Assembly (NCBI GenBank): GCA_023398575.1
Contig: JAEWSC010000093.1
Span: forward strand, 1 to 26,154
DNA: 26,154 bases
Source of the DNA: Bacillota bacterium
GTDB lineage: Bacteria; Bacillota; Clostridia; Christensenellales; Aristaeellaceae
Direction of reading: 5' to 3'
Part shown: positions 1-6,818 of the stretch, one piece after another
How the letters are laid out: every line of letters begins with the position of its first letter
Position numbering within the stretch: position 1 is the stretch's first letter
Made by a program: the position numbers and the translations under genes
The notes under the pieces: model-generated
The model's database searches: none
What the model was told of the DNA's origin: nothing
What the model saw: the letters and a program-made list of their open reading frames with translations, nothing else

Positions 1-45
1 CACATCCCAACTATTGATTTGGTCATTGTAACATAGGGAAGAAAA

Positions 46-74
46 GCATGCAATCTGCCGTTTGGGGCATAATA
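46..74 (+). promoter_or_regulatory. candidate sigma-G promoter for the BofC-like gene
   Basis: GCATG at 46-50 is followed after 17 bases by CATAATA at 68-74. This fits the forespore sigma-G pattern as I recall it from Bacillus (GHATR, 17-18 bases, CATWHTA). A transcript starting near 81 would begin just before AAAGGAT (about 90-96) and the ATG at 108. Bacillus subtilis bofC is itself sigma-G dependent, which makes the match more credible. It is a pattern match only. Confidence 0.45.
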
Positions 75-107
75 CTGCCATCAGCAGGAAAAGGATGGCG
101 TAACCAT

Positions 108-716
108 ATGCAGAAAAACGGGCAGGACAAGCAAAAAAAGCTGACTGGGATGAAACTTCCCATGAATCGGCAGGTATTCTTTGGTGCAGCCGCACTGGTA
201 GCAGCGGCAGCGCTGCTGATTATTGGCCTATATCCAAGAGGTGCCTCCGCCCCGGACATAACAAGCACGCTACCGCCGGAAAGCGCTGCCAACGAAGCGG
301 GCACACAGCCTTCCCGCGTGGAGACCGGATGTGAGCTGATACAGCAGCTGACCTACAGCCGCTGCGGGCACGACGTAACGCGGCGAACGCCATTGCCCCA
401 GGAACTGGTGGGCAAAAGCCGCCAGGATGTGGAAACCGCCTATGAAGGATGGCAGGTAACTGAGTTTTTGCCCAAGCGTGTTACCATGGCCAAGCTGTTT
501 GACATGTTTTGTGCCAATCATGTGGTCGTAATGCCCGATGAGAGCGGCGTACTGGGTGTTTTCCAAAACAAGTACGGCGATGCCATGGCCTTTGTGCAAT
601 CCCTGCAGTTGCCTTTAGGTACCTTGCCCGATTCCATGCAGGAGGAAGTGCGCCAGGGCAAAGGCTTTGATTCGCTGGAAGATGTAGAGGAATGGCTGGA
701 GAACATAGAAAGCTGA
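108..716 (+). CDS. bofC: BofC-like sporulation protein (forespore C-terminal domain)
   Basis: In Bacillus, BofC is a forespore-made protein that acts in the intermembrane space and restrains SpoIVB signalling, timing sigma-K activation. This 202-residue protein has a basic N-terminus, one hydrophobic segment at about residues 22-42, then a soluble region that resembles the BofC C-terminal domain: LVGKSRQDVE, a Tyr-Glu-Gly-Trp segment, EFLPKRVTM, a hydrophobic core ending GVLGVFQNKYG, and an acidic tail. An alternative in-frame ATG at 48 with AGGGAAG in front would give 222 residues. I prefer 108 because the candidate sigma-G promoter at 46-74 would lie inside the longer reading frame, and because it puts the membrane anchor near the N-terminus. 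A strong terminator follows. The domain call is by pattern and the role in this organism is inferred. Confidence 0.68.
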   Translation: MQKNGQDKQKKLTGMKLPMNRQVFFGAAALVAAAALLIIGLYPRGASAPDITSTLPPESAANEAGTQPSRVETGCELIQQLTYSRCGHDVTRRTPLPQELVGKSRQDVETAYEGWQVTEFLPKRVTMAKLFDMFCANHVVVMPDESGVLGVFQNKYGDAMAFVQSLQLPLGTLPDSMQEEVRQGKGFDSLEDVEEWLENIES

Positions 717-740
717 ACAGGGCTAAAAAGACTGTGAAAA

Positions 741-778
741 AGGATGACCGGCTTTTGAACCGGTCATCCTCTTTTATT
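741..778. terminator. bidirectional terminator between bofC and the CAT-like gene
   Basis: An 11-bp perfect stem (741-751 with 760-770), loop CTTTTGAA, is followed on the plus strand by CTTTTATTT and flanked on the minus side by an A-rich run that becomes U-rich in a leftward transcript. It ends two convergent genes. Confidence 0.85.
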
Positions 779-1436
779 TGTCGATCCATATATCTGTTTG
801 ATCCATCAGACGCTGCAGCTCTTGAATGAATATTGTTAAGTGGTAACCGTCTGTTGCCGCGTGATGCGCGGTGATGGATAGGGGCATCAGCGTCGTTCCA
901 TCCTTTTCTTCGAATTTTCCTGCTTCAATGGAGGGGAGGAAGTAATCCTTCTTTTCATAGCTGTGCAGGGAGAAGCTATTGAAATGGATCCAAGGGATAC
1001 AGGATACGATATAACTATTTTCTGGCGGAAGGCCTGGCTTTGACAAAAGGCCTAACCTCCCGCCGTACGCAGCCGCATCCTCAAGATATGCCTGATGGAA
1101 GGCGGAAAAGCTTTCGTTATACTCCGTCCACATCAAGGAGATTGTTTTATTCTCTTCATGGAAGCAGGCGTACAACGGTGTCAGCATTTGATAAAACCCA
1201 ACCATTTCATCCTTTATGGCAGTTCGAAATTCCGGCAGCAAGTTAATCACCCTGGTTACAAGATACAAATATGCCGGATAGAATTTTTTGCCGCGGGCTT
1301 TTAAGTCCGCCCGAAGACGGCTTACATTCATATTGACACAAATGCTGTAGCCAGTAGGTGCCAGTTTGGAGAAATAGTAAAACTCCTCGCCCCTGGGCCA
1401 GGTGGTAACATCGATCGGTGTGAACTGATGATTCAT
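774..1436 (-). CDS. chloramphenicol acetyltransferase-like protein (type A CAT fold)
   Basis: This 220-residue protein has the size and order of motifs of type A chloramphenicol acetyltransferases, which transfer acetyl from acetyl-CoA to chloramphenicol. The C-terminal active-site motif is HHAATDGYH, in which His192 would be the catalytic base and Asp196 the structural aspartate (HHAVCDG in classical CAT). Other family features are the N-terminal FYYFSKLAPTGYSICVN block, the NLLPEFR block and the IPWIHFNSF block. The ATG lies behind GAAGGGAT. It is alone between two terminators, with its own promoter and a palindrome at the transcription start. No mobile-element marks flank it, so it may be a resident acetyltransferase of unknown substrate rather than a resistance gene; sequence cannot separate these. 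Confidence 0.85.
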   Translation of the reverse strand: MNHQFTPIDVTTWPRGEEFYYFSKLAPTGYSICVNMNVSRLRADLKARGKKFYPAYLYLVTRVINLLPEFRTAIKDEMVGFYQMLTPLYACFHEENKTISLMWTEYNESFSAFHQAYLEDAAAYGGRLGLLSKPGLPPENSYIVSCIPWIHFNSFSLHSYEKKDYFLPSIEAGKFEEKDGTTLMPLSITAHHAATDGYHLTIFIQELQRLMDQTDIWIDK

Positions 1437-1455
1437 ACGGACATCCCTTCTCTCA

Positions 1456-1484
1456 ATATTACTAATTTAGTATTTTACTAATAT
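1456..1484 (-). promoter_or_regulatory. 29-bp near-palindrome (candidate operator) in the CAT leader
   Basis: The two 9-bp outer arms, ATATTACTA and TACTAATAT, are inverted repeats with one mismatch, and the inner ACTAATTTAGT is itself palindromic. The element begins immediately downstream of the -10 box at 1492-1497, where a repressor would block initiation. No adjacent regulator gene is seen. Confidence 0.4.
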
Positions 1485-1491
1485 CGTGAGA

Positions 1492-1520
1492 AGCATATCA
1501 CCTTCCCCTCAGTCTGTCAA
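1492..1520 (-). promoter_or_regulatory. sigma-A-type promoter for the CAT-like gene
   Basis: On the minus strand a perfect TTGACA (1520-1515) is spaced 17 bases from TATGCT (1497-1492). Initiation is expected near 1485, about 50 bases upstream of the start codon. Confidence 0.65.
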
Positions 1521-1544
1521 TTGTTCAATAATTAAGAAGTAAAC

Positions 1545-1577
1545 AAAAACCCGCCCTTTTTTCCAAAGGAGCGGGTT
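1545..1577 (-). terminator. terminator of the cyclase-fold gene
   Basis: In the leftward transcript AACCCGC pairs with GCGGGTT, extended by an inner CTTT/AAAG pairing, and a U-rich run follows. It sits just after the stop codon at 1595. Confidence 0.75.
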
Positions 1578-1594
1578 ACAAAGTATCTCAAGCA

Positions 1595-2473
1595 CTATCT
1601 TCCCATGTTTTCGAGGATATCATGGTAGCGCCGGGTTCCCAGTGCGCTTGCTGCTCCCTTTTTGCAAAAGGTGAATTTGGCCATCTTCGGATTCACACGT
1701 TCCACAACCACCTGTCCATCCAGCAATTTTGATTCTAGCACGGATAGTGCCTCCAGGAAGCGGGGGTCGCTGCGAGCCTTATGATAGAACGACAGCACAT
1801 ATACATACAAAAAGAGATTGTAGCTTAAGAAGGGATACTCCACTTGCATAAATAGGGTTCCTATCCCATAGTGGCAGGGGCCAATGGGCTTTTTGATTGT
1901 CCAGTGGTTTAAAAGAAAATCAACTGCCTGATTCAGGGCTGGTTCATGGCGCAGGGCGCCTGTGAAACGAAAGGCATTAAGCGCGTTCAGTGTGGGACCG
2001 GGATTGGAAAAAGCCGTTTCCGGACCATGCCCAAAGCTGAATTTATTGCAGCGCCATCCGCCATCGCCATATTGCGTATCCAGTAGGTAATGAAACGTTT
2101 TTTGCAACCGGCTGTCGCTGGCATAACCCAAATGGCAAAGCACGTTTGCAGCGTTGATTGTATGGCAGGGATAGATCGCACCATCAGGGAATAATCTGAA
2201 TCTTCCATCCTCCCGCCAGGTACTGAAGAAGAGATCGGCAACGCCCTGCAAAACCGGATCAGAAGAAGGCATGCCCAGTTCCAGCAATAGCATCGCACTG
2301 CCCAGGGTAGAAAATGGGCTGCCTTTGTTCAGCCGCTTGTCAGGGGTCGTCCAAAAGTCAGCCCCATTATCATGCCGCGCCGCCAAAATGGCATCTACAT
2401 CACCTTGATATTGCGCTATCACTGCCATTGCCGATTTTGCCCCCCCGCATGTATCCATCCATGACAGTAGCAT
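1595..2473 (-). CDS. terpenoid cyclase / prenyltransferase-fold protein, function unknown
   Basis: The 292-residue protein has the repeated helical pattern of the alpha/alpha-toroid fold seen in squalene cyclases and protein prenyltransferases. Supporting features are glycine/aspartate-rich turns such as WREDGRFRLFPDG and TQYGDGGWRCN (QW-motif-like), alternating with helices bearing LxxLG-type ends, and the HTINAANVLCHLG and PTLNALNAFRF blocks. It is about half the length of a squalene-hopene cyclase. I see no DxDD catalytic motif and no signal peptide, so it is probably a cytoplasmic single-toroid relative of unknown activity. The start is uncertain: no good ribosome binding site precedes the ATG at 2473. 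An in-frame ATG at 2428, 11 bases behind a G-run, is an alternative, with an extended -10-like TGCTATGCT overlapping the upstream ATG. A terminator follows directly. Confidence 0.65.
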   Translation of the reverse strand: MLLSWMDTCGGAKSAMAVIAQYQGDVDAILAARHDNGADFWTTPDKRLNKGSPFSTLGSAMLLLELGMPSSDPVLQGVADLFFSTWREDGRFRLFPDGAIYPCHTINAANVLCHLGYASDSRLQKTFHYLLDTQYGDGGWRCNKFSFGHGPETAFSNPGPTLNALNAFRFTGALRHEPALNQAVDFLLNHWTIKKPIGPCHYGIGTLFMQVEYPFLSYNLFLYVYVLSFYHKARSDPRFLEALSVLESKLLDGQVVVERVNPKMAKFTFCKKGAASALGTRRYHDILENMGR

Positions 2474-2533
2474 AGCACAAAACGGTTATTTTTTTCCATT
2501 CCAATTGAGTTGCAGTACTGCCCTTTGGCAAGG

Positions 2534-2566
2534 AAAAACCCCGCCTTTTCGCTATAGAGGCGGGGT
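2534..2566 (-). terminator. terminator of the 44-residue small gene
   Basis: In the leftward transcript a 9-bp stem ACCCCGCCT/AGGCGGGGT (2558-2566 with 2538-2546) is followed by a run of five T residues (2538-2534). It lies 22 bases after the stop codon at 2589 and has no other candidate gene to serve. Confidence 0.85.
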
Positions 2567-2588
2567 GTGTGCCTATTGGCAACGCTAT

Positions 2589-2723
2589 TTACGGCTCATC
2601 CAGCTGCTCGCTGACAGGCAGGGTGCAGCCTTGCGGAAACTCTGCAGAGCATACGCTTTCATCGAAGGAAATTTCTTCTTCCGGCGCTTGCTGGTTTACC
2701 TTATCATCTTTGGTCTTCTCCAC
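2589..2723 (-). CDS. 44-residue acidic small protein, unknown function
   Basis: This reading frame starts with GTG at 2723, preceded at 8 bases by a very strong GGGAGG, and stops at 2589 just before a clear terminator. The protein begins MEKTKDDKVNQQAPEEE and ends LPVSEQLDEP. It has about a dozen acidic residues, two cysteines (25 and 33), no membrane segment and no signal peptide. An ATG two bases upstream of the GTG, at 2725, is out of frame and terminates after nine codons. The gene sits 80 bases after the phosphoglycerate mutase gene on the same strand and could be read from that promoter or its own. I recognise no family. Strong ribosome binding site, intact frame and dedicated terminator together make it likely to be real. 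Confidence 0.65.
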   Translation of the reverse strand: MEKTKDDKVNQQAPEEEISFDESVCSAEFPQGCTLPVSEQLDEP

Positions 2724-2803
2724 ATCTGTCACCTCCCGGCGGATTTCTTACCTTTTACATACCCCAAATTCCGTCGGGTGAATCAGTGGATTGGCATTCG
2801 CCT

Positions 2804-4024
2804 TCAATCTTGTTCAAACAAGTGAGGCATCAATTGTGTTCCGTCGTCAAGATATAAACCCCTAGCAGCGTTCTCCTCATCCAATTTGGCGGGAATGCCC
2901 GGCCGGCGGCTATCATATAAGGCCCATGGAACGGGAGAACCGTCGTGGCCCCTGGTGGACAAAAGCGTCAGATGGTCGCTTAATATCAACAGACGGAAAT
3001 CGCCAAGTTCCGGCATCTTTGATAAAAGTGGTGCAATGACGCGCTGATCCAGGCGCCGGATAGCCTCCAGCTTTTTCTCCGTATCCCCGGCGTGAGACAT
3101 CTCATCCGGTGCTTCCACGTGGATAACCGCAAAATCATCTCCTGCTTTTAAAGCTAAAATGGCAGCATCCACCTTGCCCTCATAATTGGTATCCAGTTCT
3201 CCGTTGGCACCTTCCACCTTTGGTGTTTTCAGTCCGGCCAGCGCTGCAATACCCCACACCAAGGGCACGGCACTAATAACGGAACCATAGTGCCCGTATT
3301 TTTCAGCAAAGGAAGGCAGACGTATTGCCCGGCCTGGGCCCCACGGCCAAATCATGTTCGCGGGCAGCAGGCCACGCTGGCGCCGGGAAGCATTGATAGG
3401 GTGCCGGTCCAGTATCTCATAGCTTGCCCGCATCAGCGCCTCGATTTTCACAGAAAGATACCCTTTGGGCCAATAAGGCGCAATGGCATGATCTAAAATA
3501 TTATGGGGCTCTGACAAGTCAAAGGCCGCATCCATAGGCACCGGGCCGCGAAGCACGCCAATGTGGCGGAAGCTGCGGCTGACCGTAATGGAAAGCCCGA
3601 TTTCATTTGCAATCGCCTGATAATTAGCATGGGCCATGAGGTCGCGCATCAGGGTTTCGGCTTCATCCCCTTCCACGCTGCCGCCATTATGGCTGCGGAT
3701 CACAAATCCGTTTTCTGCATCCTCGATGGCGCAAAGGTTGACCCGAAGAGATACTTCGCCATCATTCAACAAAACGCCAACGCCGGCGGCTTCCAGTACA
3801 CTGCGGCCGGTATAGCACTTTCGTGGATCATAGCCAAATATATTCAATATCGCTGTATCACTGCCAGGCATAACGCCTTCCGGCACAGTAAGGGCTGTGC
3901 CAATTTCACTGCCTGCCAATGTATCCATAGCCGGCAAATGCAAAAACCCTAGAGGCGTTTTGCCTAAAAGATTGGCTAGGGGCTTGTCCGCCATGCCATC
4001 GCCAATCACCATCAAATACTTCAT
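2804..4024 (-). CDS. apgM: 2,3-bisphosphoglycerate-independent phosphoglycerate mutase, archaeal type
   Basis: The enzyme interconverts 3- and 2-phosphoglycerate in glycolysis and belongs to the alkaline phosphatase superfamily with two bound metal ions. The 406-residue length is typical of the ApgM branch. Visible motifs are the N-terminal KYLMVIGDGMAD (metal-binding Asp9), PEGVMPGSDTAILNIFGYDP containing the phosphorylated Ser55, YTGRSVLEAAG, IRSHNGG, HVEAPDEMSHAGD, and the C-terminal LSDHLTLLSTRGHDGSPVP that supplies metal-binding Asp and His. I choose ATG 4024 over the in-frame ATG at 4033 because AAAGGA lies 8 bases before 4024 and overlaps the upstream ATG. It is transcribed away from murG. 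A related branch includes phosphonopyruvate-decarboxylase-like proteins, but the full motif set favours the mutase. Confidence 0.92.
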   Translation of the reverse strand: MKYLMVIGDGMADKPLANLLGKTPLGFLHLPAMDTLAGSEIGTALTVPEGVMPGSDTAILNIFGYDPRKCYTGRSVLEAAGVGVLLNDGEVSLRVNLCAIEDAENGFVIRSHNGGSVEGDEAETLMRDLMAHANYQAIANEIGLSITVSRSFRHIGVLRGPVPMDAAFDLSEPHNILDHAIAPYWPKGYLSVKIEALMRASYEILDRHPINASRRQRGLLPANMIWPWGPGRAIRLPSFAEKYGHYGSVISAVPLVWGIAALAGLKTPKVEGANGELDTNYEGKVDAAILALKAGDDFAVIHVEAPDEMSHAGDTEKKLEAIRRLDQRVIAPLLSKMPELGDFRLLILSDHLTLLSTRGHDGSPVPWALYDSRRPGIPAKLDEENAARGLYLDDGTQLMPHLFEQD

Positions 4025-4148
4025 GAGACACATCCTTTCCCATGGAAAACAGTATACAGAAAATCCCTTGAGGCCGCAATGTTTATACAGAAAGAGAACT
4101 TGCGCAGTACAACGCGCCGTTAAGATTGTGCAAACTTTTCCGCTTTTG

Positions 4149-4157
4149 TGCTATACT
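4149..4157 (+). promoter_or_regulatory. extended -10 promoter element for murG
   Basis: TGCTATACT is an extended -10 (TGn plus TATACT). No good -35 stands at 17 bases; TTGTGC at 4126-4131 is 20 bases away. The murG ribosome binding site AAGGAGG follows at 4174-4180. Confidence 0.5.
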
Positions 4158-4187
4158 ATACCAAGTATTTGATAAGGAGGCCGCATT

Positions 4188-5255
4188 TTGAAGAGAATTG
4201 TGCTCACCGGAGGCGGCACCGCCGGCCATGTTACGCCCCACCTGGCCCTGATTCCCCATTTACAAAAAGCTGGGTATGACATACACTACATCGGCACCGA
4301 AGCCGGCATGGAAAGGGATATGATCAGCCGCTTGCCCGGCATCACCTATCATGCCGTTAAGGGTGGGAAACTGCGCCGCTATTTTTCTTGGAAAAACTTT
4401 ACTGATCCTTTCCGCGTATTGTGGGGGGCGTTTCAATCTGCCCGGCTGATGGGGAAACTAAAGCCCGATGTCTGCTTCAGCAAAGGTGGTTTCGTTTCCG
4501 TACCCGTTGTGTTTGGCGCGTGGCTTTTTCGTGTGCCGGTGGTCTGCCATGAAAGTGATTTTACGCCCGGCCTGGCCAACCGCATTTGCGCTGTGTTCGC
4601 AAGGCATATAGCCACCACTTTTCCCGAATGCGCCAAGGCGCTTGGTGAAAAAGCGATCATGACAGGCACGCCCCTTCGGCCCGAACTGTTCTCCGGCAGC
4701 CGTGCCAGGGGATTAGCCATGGCAGGCTTTGATGGAAACAAACCGGTGCTCTTAATGATGGGTGGCAGCTCCGGCGCCCAGAGCGTCAACCAGGTACTTC
4801 GTGAAGTGCTGCCCCGCTTTCAAGAGAAGTTGGATATCATTCACATCTGCGGCAAGGGAAATCTGAAACCGGATTTAAACCACCTTAAGGGATACTGGCA
4901 AAGGGAGTTTTTGTCGGACGAACTGCCCGATGCCTTTGCAGCGGCCGACCTGATTTTATCACGAGCCGGCAGCAATGCGCTGTGTGAATTTCAGGCGTTG
5001 AAAAAGCCTATGCTGCTGATTCCTTATCCCCGCACAGCCAGCCGTGGCGATCAGATCCTAAACGCGCAAAGCTATGAGCGCCGCGGGCTGTGTCATGTGC
5101 TTTTGCAGGAGAATCTGACGGCAGATTCCCTTACCGGCGCTCTTACTCATTTATATGACAGCCGCGAAAAGCTGCGCATAGCTTTGAATCACGCACCGGC
5201 GGCAGACGGGACAATGGCCGTACTGAAATTAATCGAACAGGTGCAAAAACGCTAA
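4188..5255 (+). CDS. murG: MurG, lipid II-forming GlcNAc transferase
   Basis: MurG adds GlcNAc from UDP-GlcNAc to lipid I at the inner face of the membrane, giving lipid II for peptidoglycan. The 355 residues show the two-domain GT-B layout: N-terminal GGGTAGHVTPH (8-18), FSKGGFVSVPV (97-107), HESDFTPGLAN (121-131), then C-terminal GGSSGAQSVN (192-201), SRAGSNALCEF (258-268) and SRGDQILNA (285-293). The last two blocks match the form common in clostridia and some bacilli. The start is TTG with AAGGAGG seven bases upstream; no better ATG exists. It stands alone outside a division-and-wall cluster, flanked by its own promoter and terminator, so another copy may exist elsewhere in the genome. 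Confidence 0.95.
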   Translation: MKRIVLTGGGTAGHVTPHLALIPHLQKAGYDIHYIGTEAGMERDMISRLPGITYHAVKGGKLRRYFSWKNFTDPFRVLWGAFQSARLMGKLKPDVCFSKGGFVSVPVVFGAWLFRVPVVCHESDFTPGLANRICAVFARHIATTFPECAKALGEKAIMTGTPLRPELFSGSRARGLAMAGFDGNKPVLLMMGGSSGAQSVNQVLREVLPRFQEKLDIIHICGKGNLKPDLNHLKGYWQREFLSDELPDAFAAADLILSRAGSNALCEFQALKKPMLLIPYPRTASRGDQILNAQSYERRGLCHVLLQENLTADSLTGALTHLYDSREKLRIALNHAPAADGTMAVLKLIEQVQKR

Positions 5256-5303
5256 AAGGCGAGCATAGGGCAAAATTCGCATCCATCATTCTTTATATAA
5301 AGA

Positions 5304-5329
5304 CAGGCGCCGCAGCGCCTGCTTTTTTT
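5304..5329 (+). terminator. terminator after murG
   Basis: The 7-bp stem CAGGCGC/GCGCCTG with a four-base loop is followed by seven T residues at 5323-5329. Confidence 0.9.
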
Positions 5330-5438
5330 CTGCCCCGCGGTAAACGCTTTAGTTGAAGAAGACAATATTTCTTTCCATGGTTTGGTGCTGATAAGAGCAG
5401 GGCCTTTTGCACACAATAGCCGCGAGGAGGCGAATACC

Positions 5439-6017
5439 TTGAACAAGAAATGGATTCTCACCATGCTGTGCGTTTTTTCACTGGTGCTGTTGGCCGGTTG
5501 TACGAGCAATGCGGATGTCTTGCCGTCTCCCTCGCCCAACGCCACGACAATGATGCCCAGCCCGTCAATTCTGCCCACTGTGATGCCGGCCAGCCCGAGC
5601 CCCGGCGTCGGAACACCCACAACCGCGCCCGGAACATCGGGCGCGGGCATCACATCGCTTGAGGATGCACAAAAAACATCCGAGGACATTGCCGCTGAGC
5701 TGAACAAATTGAGCGAAGTGAAAAGCGCTGCTGTTGTTGCAGCCGGCAATACCGCGGTGGTTGGTGTCACGTTTGACAGCCAGTATAAAGGCGGTATGAC
5801 CCAGCGTGTGACCGATATGGTCAAGGATCGGGTCGGAACTGTCAATACCGGTATCACCAACGTAGGCGTGACTGCCGAAGCAGCACAGGTCAAATCCATT
5901 CAGGACCTTGCCAATAACATGGCCAAGTCCGGCACGACCATCGCATCATTGCAAACCCAGGTGGATGCCCTGTATAAAACCATTACAGCCAATGCCGGCG
6001 CGACAACCGCTCCGTAA
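5439..6017 (+). CDS. YhcN/YlaJ-like sporulation lipoprotein
   Basis: This family consists of small lipoproteins found in spores, with roles in germination or the spore membrane that are poorly defined. The 192-residue protein starts MNKKWILTML and has a lipobox LAGC with acylated Cys21. A low-complexity Pro/Ser/Thr linker covers about residues 28-70. The C-terminal region contains EDAQKTSEDIAAELNKL, SAAVVAAGNTAVVGVTFD, TQRVTDMVKDRV and NVGVTAEA, which is the typical YhcN/YlaJ order. The start is TTG at 5439 because GAGGAGG stands 8 bases before it and it places the signal peptide at the N-terminus. An upstream in-frame ATG at 5382 has no ribosome binding site and would bury the signal. It is flanked by terminators and is therefore probably its own unit. 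Confidence 0.82.
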   Translation: MNKKWILTMLCVFSLVLLAGCTSNADVLPSPSPNATTMMPSPSILPTVMPASPSPGVGTPTTAPGTSGAGITSLEDAQKTSEDIAAELNKLSEVKSAAVVAAGNTAVVGVTFDSQYKGGMTQRVTDMVKDRVGTVNTGITNVGVTAEAAQVKSIQDLANNMAKSGTTIASLQTQVDALYKTITANAGATTAP

Positions 6018-6020
6018 GGC

Positions 6021-6064
6021 TGCGCAGGGGTGCATTCAGCATCCCCTTTCGCGCATCATTTTTT
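6021..6064 (+). terminator. terminator after the YhcN-like gene
   Basis: An outer stem TGCGC/GCGCA (6021-6025, 6051-6055) and an inner stem AGGGGTGC/GCATCCCCT with one bulge are followed by six T residues ending at 6064. Confidence 0.7.
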
Positions 6065-6198
6065 GCTGGAAAATACTTTCGGCAAAACCAACATCTTAGT
6101 TCCCTGCCACAAGATATTTGGCCAACGAATCCCTGCCAGCTACCATAGCATTCCAACCGTAAAAAATTTTTCGAAAAACTTGTCCACAAGCGGCATAT

Positions 6199-6236
6199 CC
6201 CTCTGGCAGCACTCATAGGCTTATCCCAGAGGGGGA
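6199..6236 (+). promoter_or_regulatory. stem-loop overlapping the ribosome binding site of the membrane protein gene
   Basis: CCCTCTGG at 6199-6206 is perfectly complementary to CCAGAGGG at 6226-6233, with a 19-base loop. The right arm runs into the Shine-Dalgarno tract AGAGGGGGAG (6228-6237) of the gene starting at 6245, so folding would partly hide it. Confidence 0.4.
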
Positions 6237-6244
6237 GATGCAAT

Positions 6245-6730
6245 ATGGATTATACGGTACGTGCACAACGCTGGCATATCATTGGTGCAGCACCTATGGC
6301 GGCAATACTCGCCGCGATAGCGCTTGCGCTTGGACAAGCCGGCAACCCCGCCAGCATCTGGCGGCTGAACAGATGGGCGGCGGGCCTTTTGCTTGTCTGG
6401 TGGGTGCTTGGTATTGCCCTTGTCAGGCGCAATCCACGCCCCTGGGCAGCAAGCATGCCACGGGCTGCGCGTCATGCCACGCGCGTGCTGTGGAGCGCAG
6501 CTGTCGCACAACTGGTCAGCACCCTGACGATGCTTGGGGCGCACGGCCTGTATGGCCTTATTTGGGGGCAGCAGGTATATTGGCTGGATGCGCTGGTGGC
6601 ATGCGGCGCGCTGCTTTTCGGCCAGGCAGCCGGGGTGAAGGCGCTTTGCGCATACTCAAGACCCAGGCCTTACCTGTACGGTGGTACCGCCATGCTTTGC
6701 GCCTTGTTCCTCCTGTCTGTACTTACATGA
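6245..6730 (+). CDS. uncharacterised integral membrane protein
   Basis: I do not recognise this 161-residue protein. It is very hydrophobic, with about five likely membrane helices near residues 12-30, 43-61, 80-105, 113-133 and 144-160. Arginine/proline-rich loops such as RRNPRPW (61-67) and SRPRPY (138-143) are probably cytoplasmic by the positive-inside rule. No signal peptide or catalytic motif is visible. The ATG at 6245 is preceded at about 8 bases by GGGGGAG; an ATG at 6238 belongs to another frame whose product lacks such a pattern. The ribosome binding site lies in a possible stem-loop. It is followed by a bidirectional terminator and lies next to spore and cell-wall genes, which is only a weak hint at an envelope role. 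Confidence 0.7.
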   Translation: MDYTVRAQRWHIIGAAPMAAILAAIALALGQAGNPASIWRLNRWAAGLLLVWWVLGIALVRRNPRPWAASMPRAARHATRVLWSAAVAQLVSTLTMLGAHGLYGLIWGQQVYWLDALVACGALLFGQAAGVKALCAYSRPRPYLYGGTAMLCALFLLSVLT

Positions 6731-6756
6731 TTCCCAGCGGGTAAAACGCAAATCGA

Positions 6757-6788
6757 AAAGCCGGCGAGTTTATAAGCTCGCCGGCTTT
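6757..6788. terminator. bidirectional terminator between convergent genes
   Basis: A 12-bp perfect stem AAAGCCGGCGAG/CTCGCCGGCTTT has A/T tracts on both sides, so it can end transcription of the membrane protein gene (+) and the M15 peptidase pair (-). Confidence 0.88.
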
Positions 6789-6818
6789 CTCCTTGCTGCG
6801 CATACAAGCAACATGCAT

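Noticed and set aside
774..1436. CAT-like gene as a recently acquired resistance cassette
   Set aside because: No insertion sequence, integrase, attachment repeat or abrupt base-composition change was seen beside it; resistance is not shown by sequence alone.
2400..2582. 60-codon minus-strand frame overlapping the cyclase-fold start
   Set aside because: It contains the terminator of the small gene and overlaps a better coding frame; no ribosome binding site.
2807..2820. Palindrome CTTGTT-CA-AACAAG at the end of apgM
   Set aside because: It is inside the last codons and has no T-run, so it is not a terminator, and nothing else suggests an operator.
2505..2825. 106-codon plus-strand reading frame between the cyclase-fold gene and apgM
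   Set aside because: It reads through a terminator and the antisense of the well-supported 44-residue gene, has no convincing ribosome binding site, and its product has no family-like pattern.
5382..5438. Upstream ATG extension and a possible sigma-G-like promoter for the YhcN-like gene
   Set aside because: The ATG has no ribosome binding site. A CACAATA at 5412-5418 with an imperfect -35 would place the transcript start on the ribosome binding site itself, so the promoter is unlikely.
6238..6744. Plus-strand frame of 168 codons starting at 6238
   Set aside because: It shadows the membrane protein at 6245-6730 in another frame, and its product is cysteine- and arginine-rich with no helix pattern.
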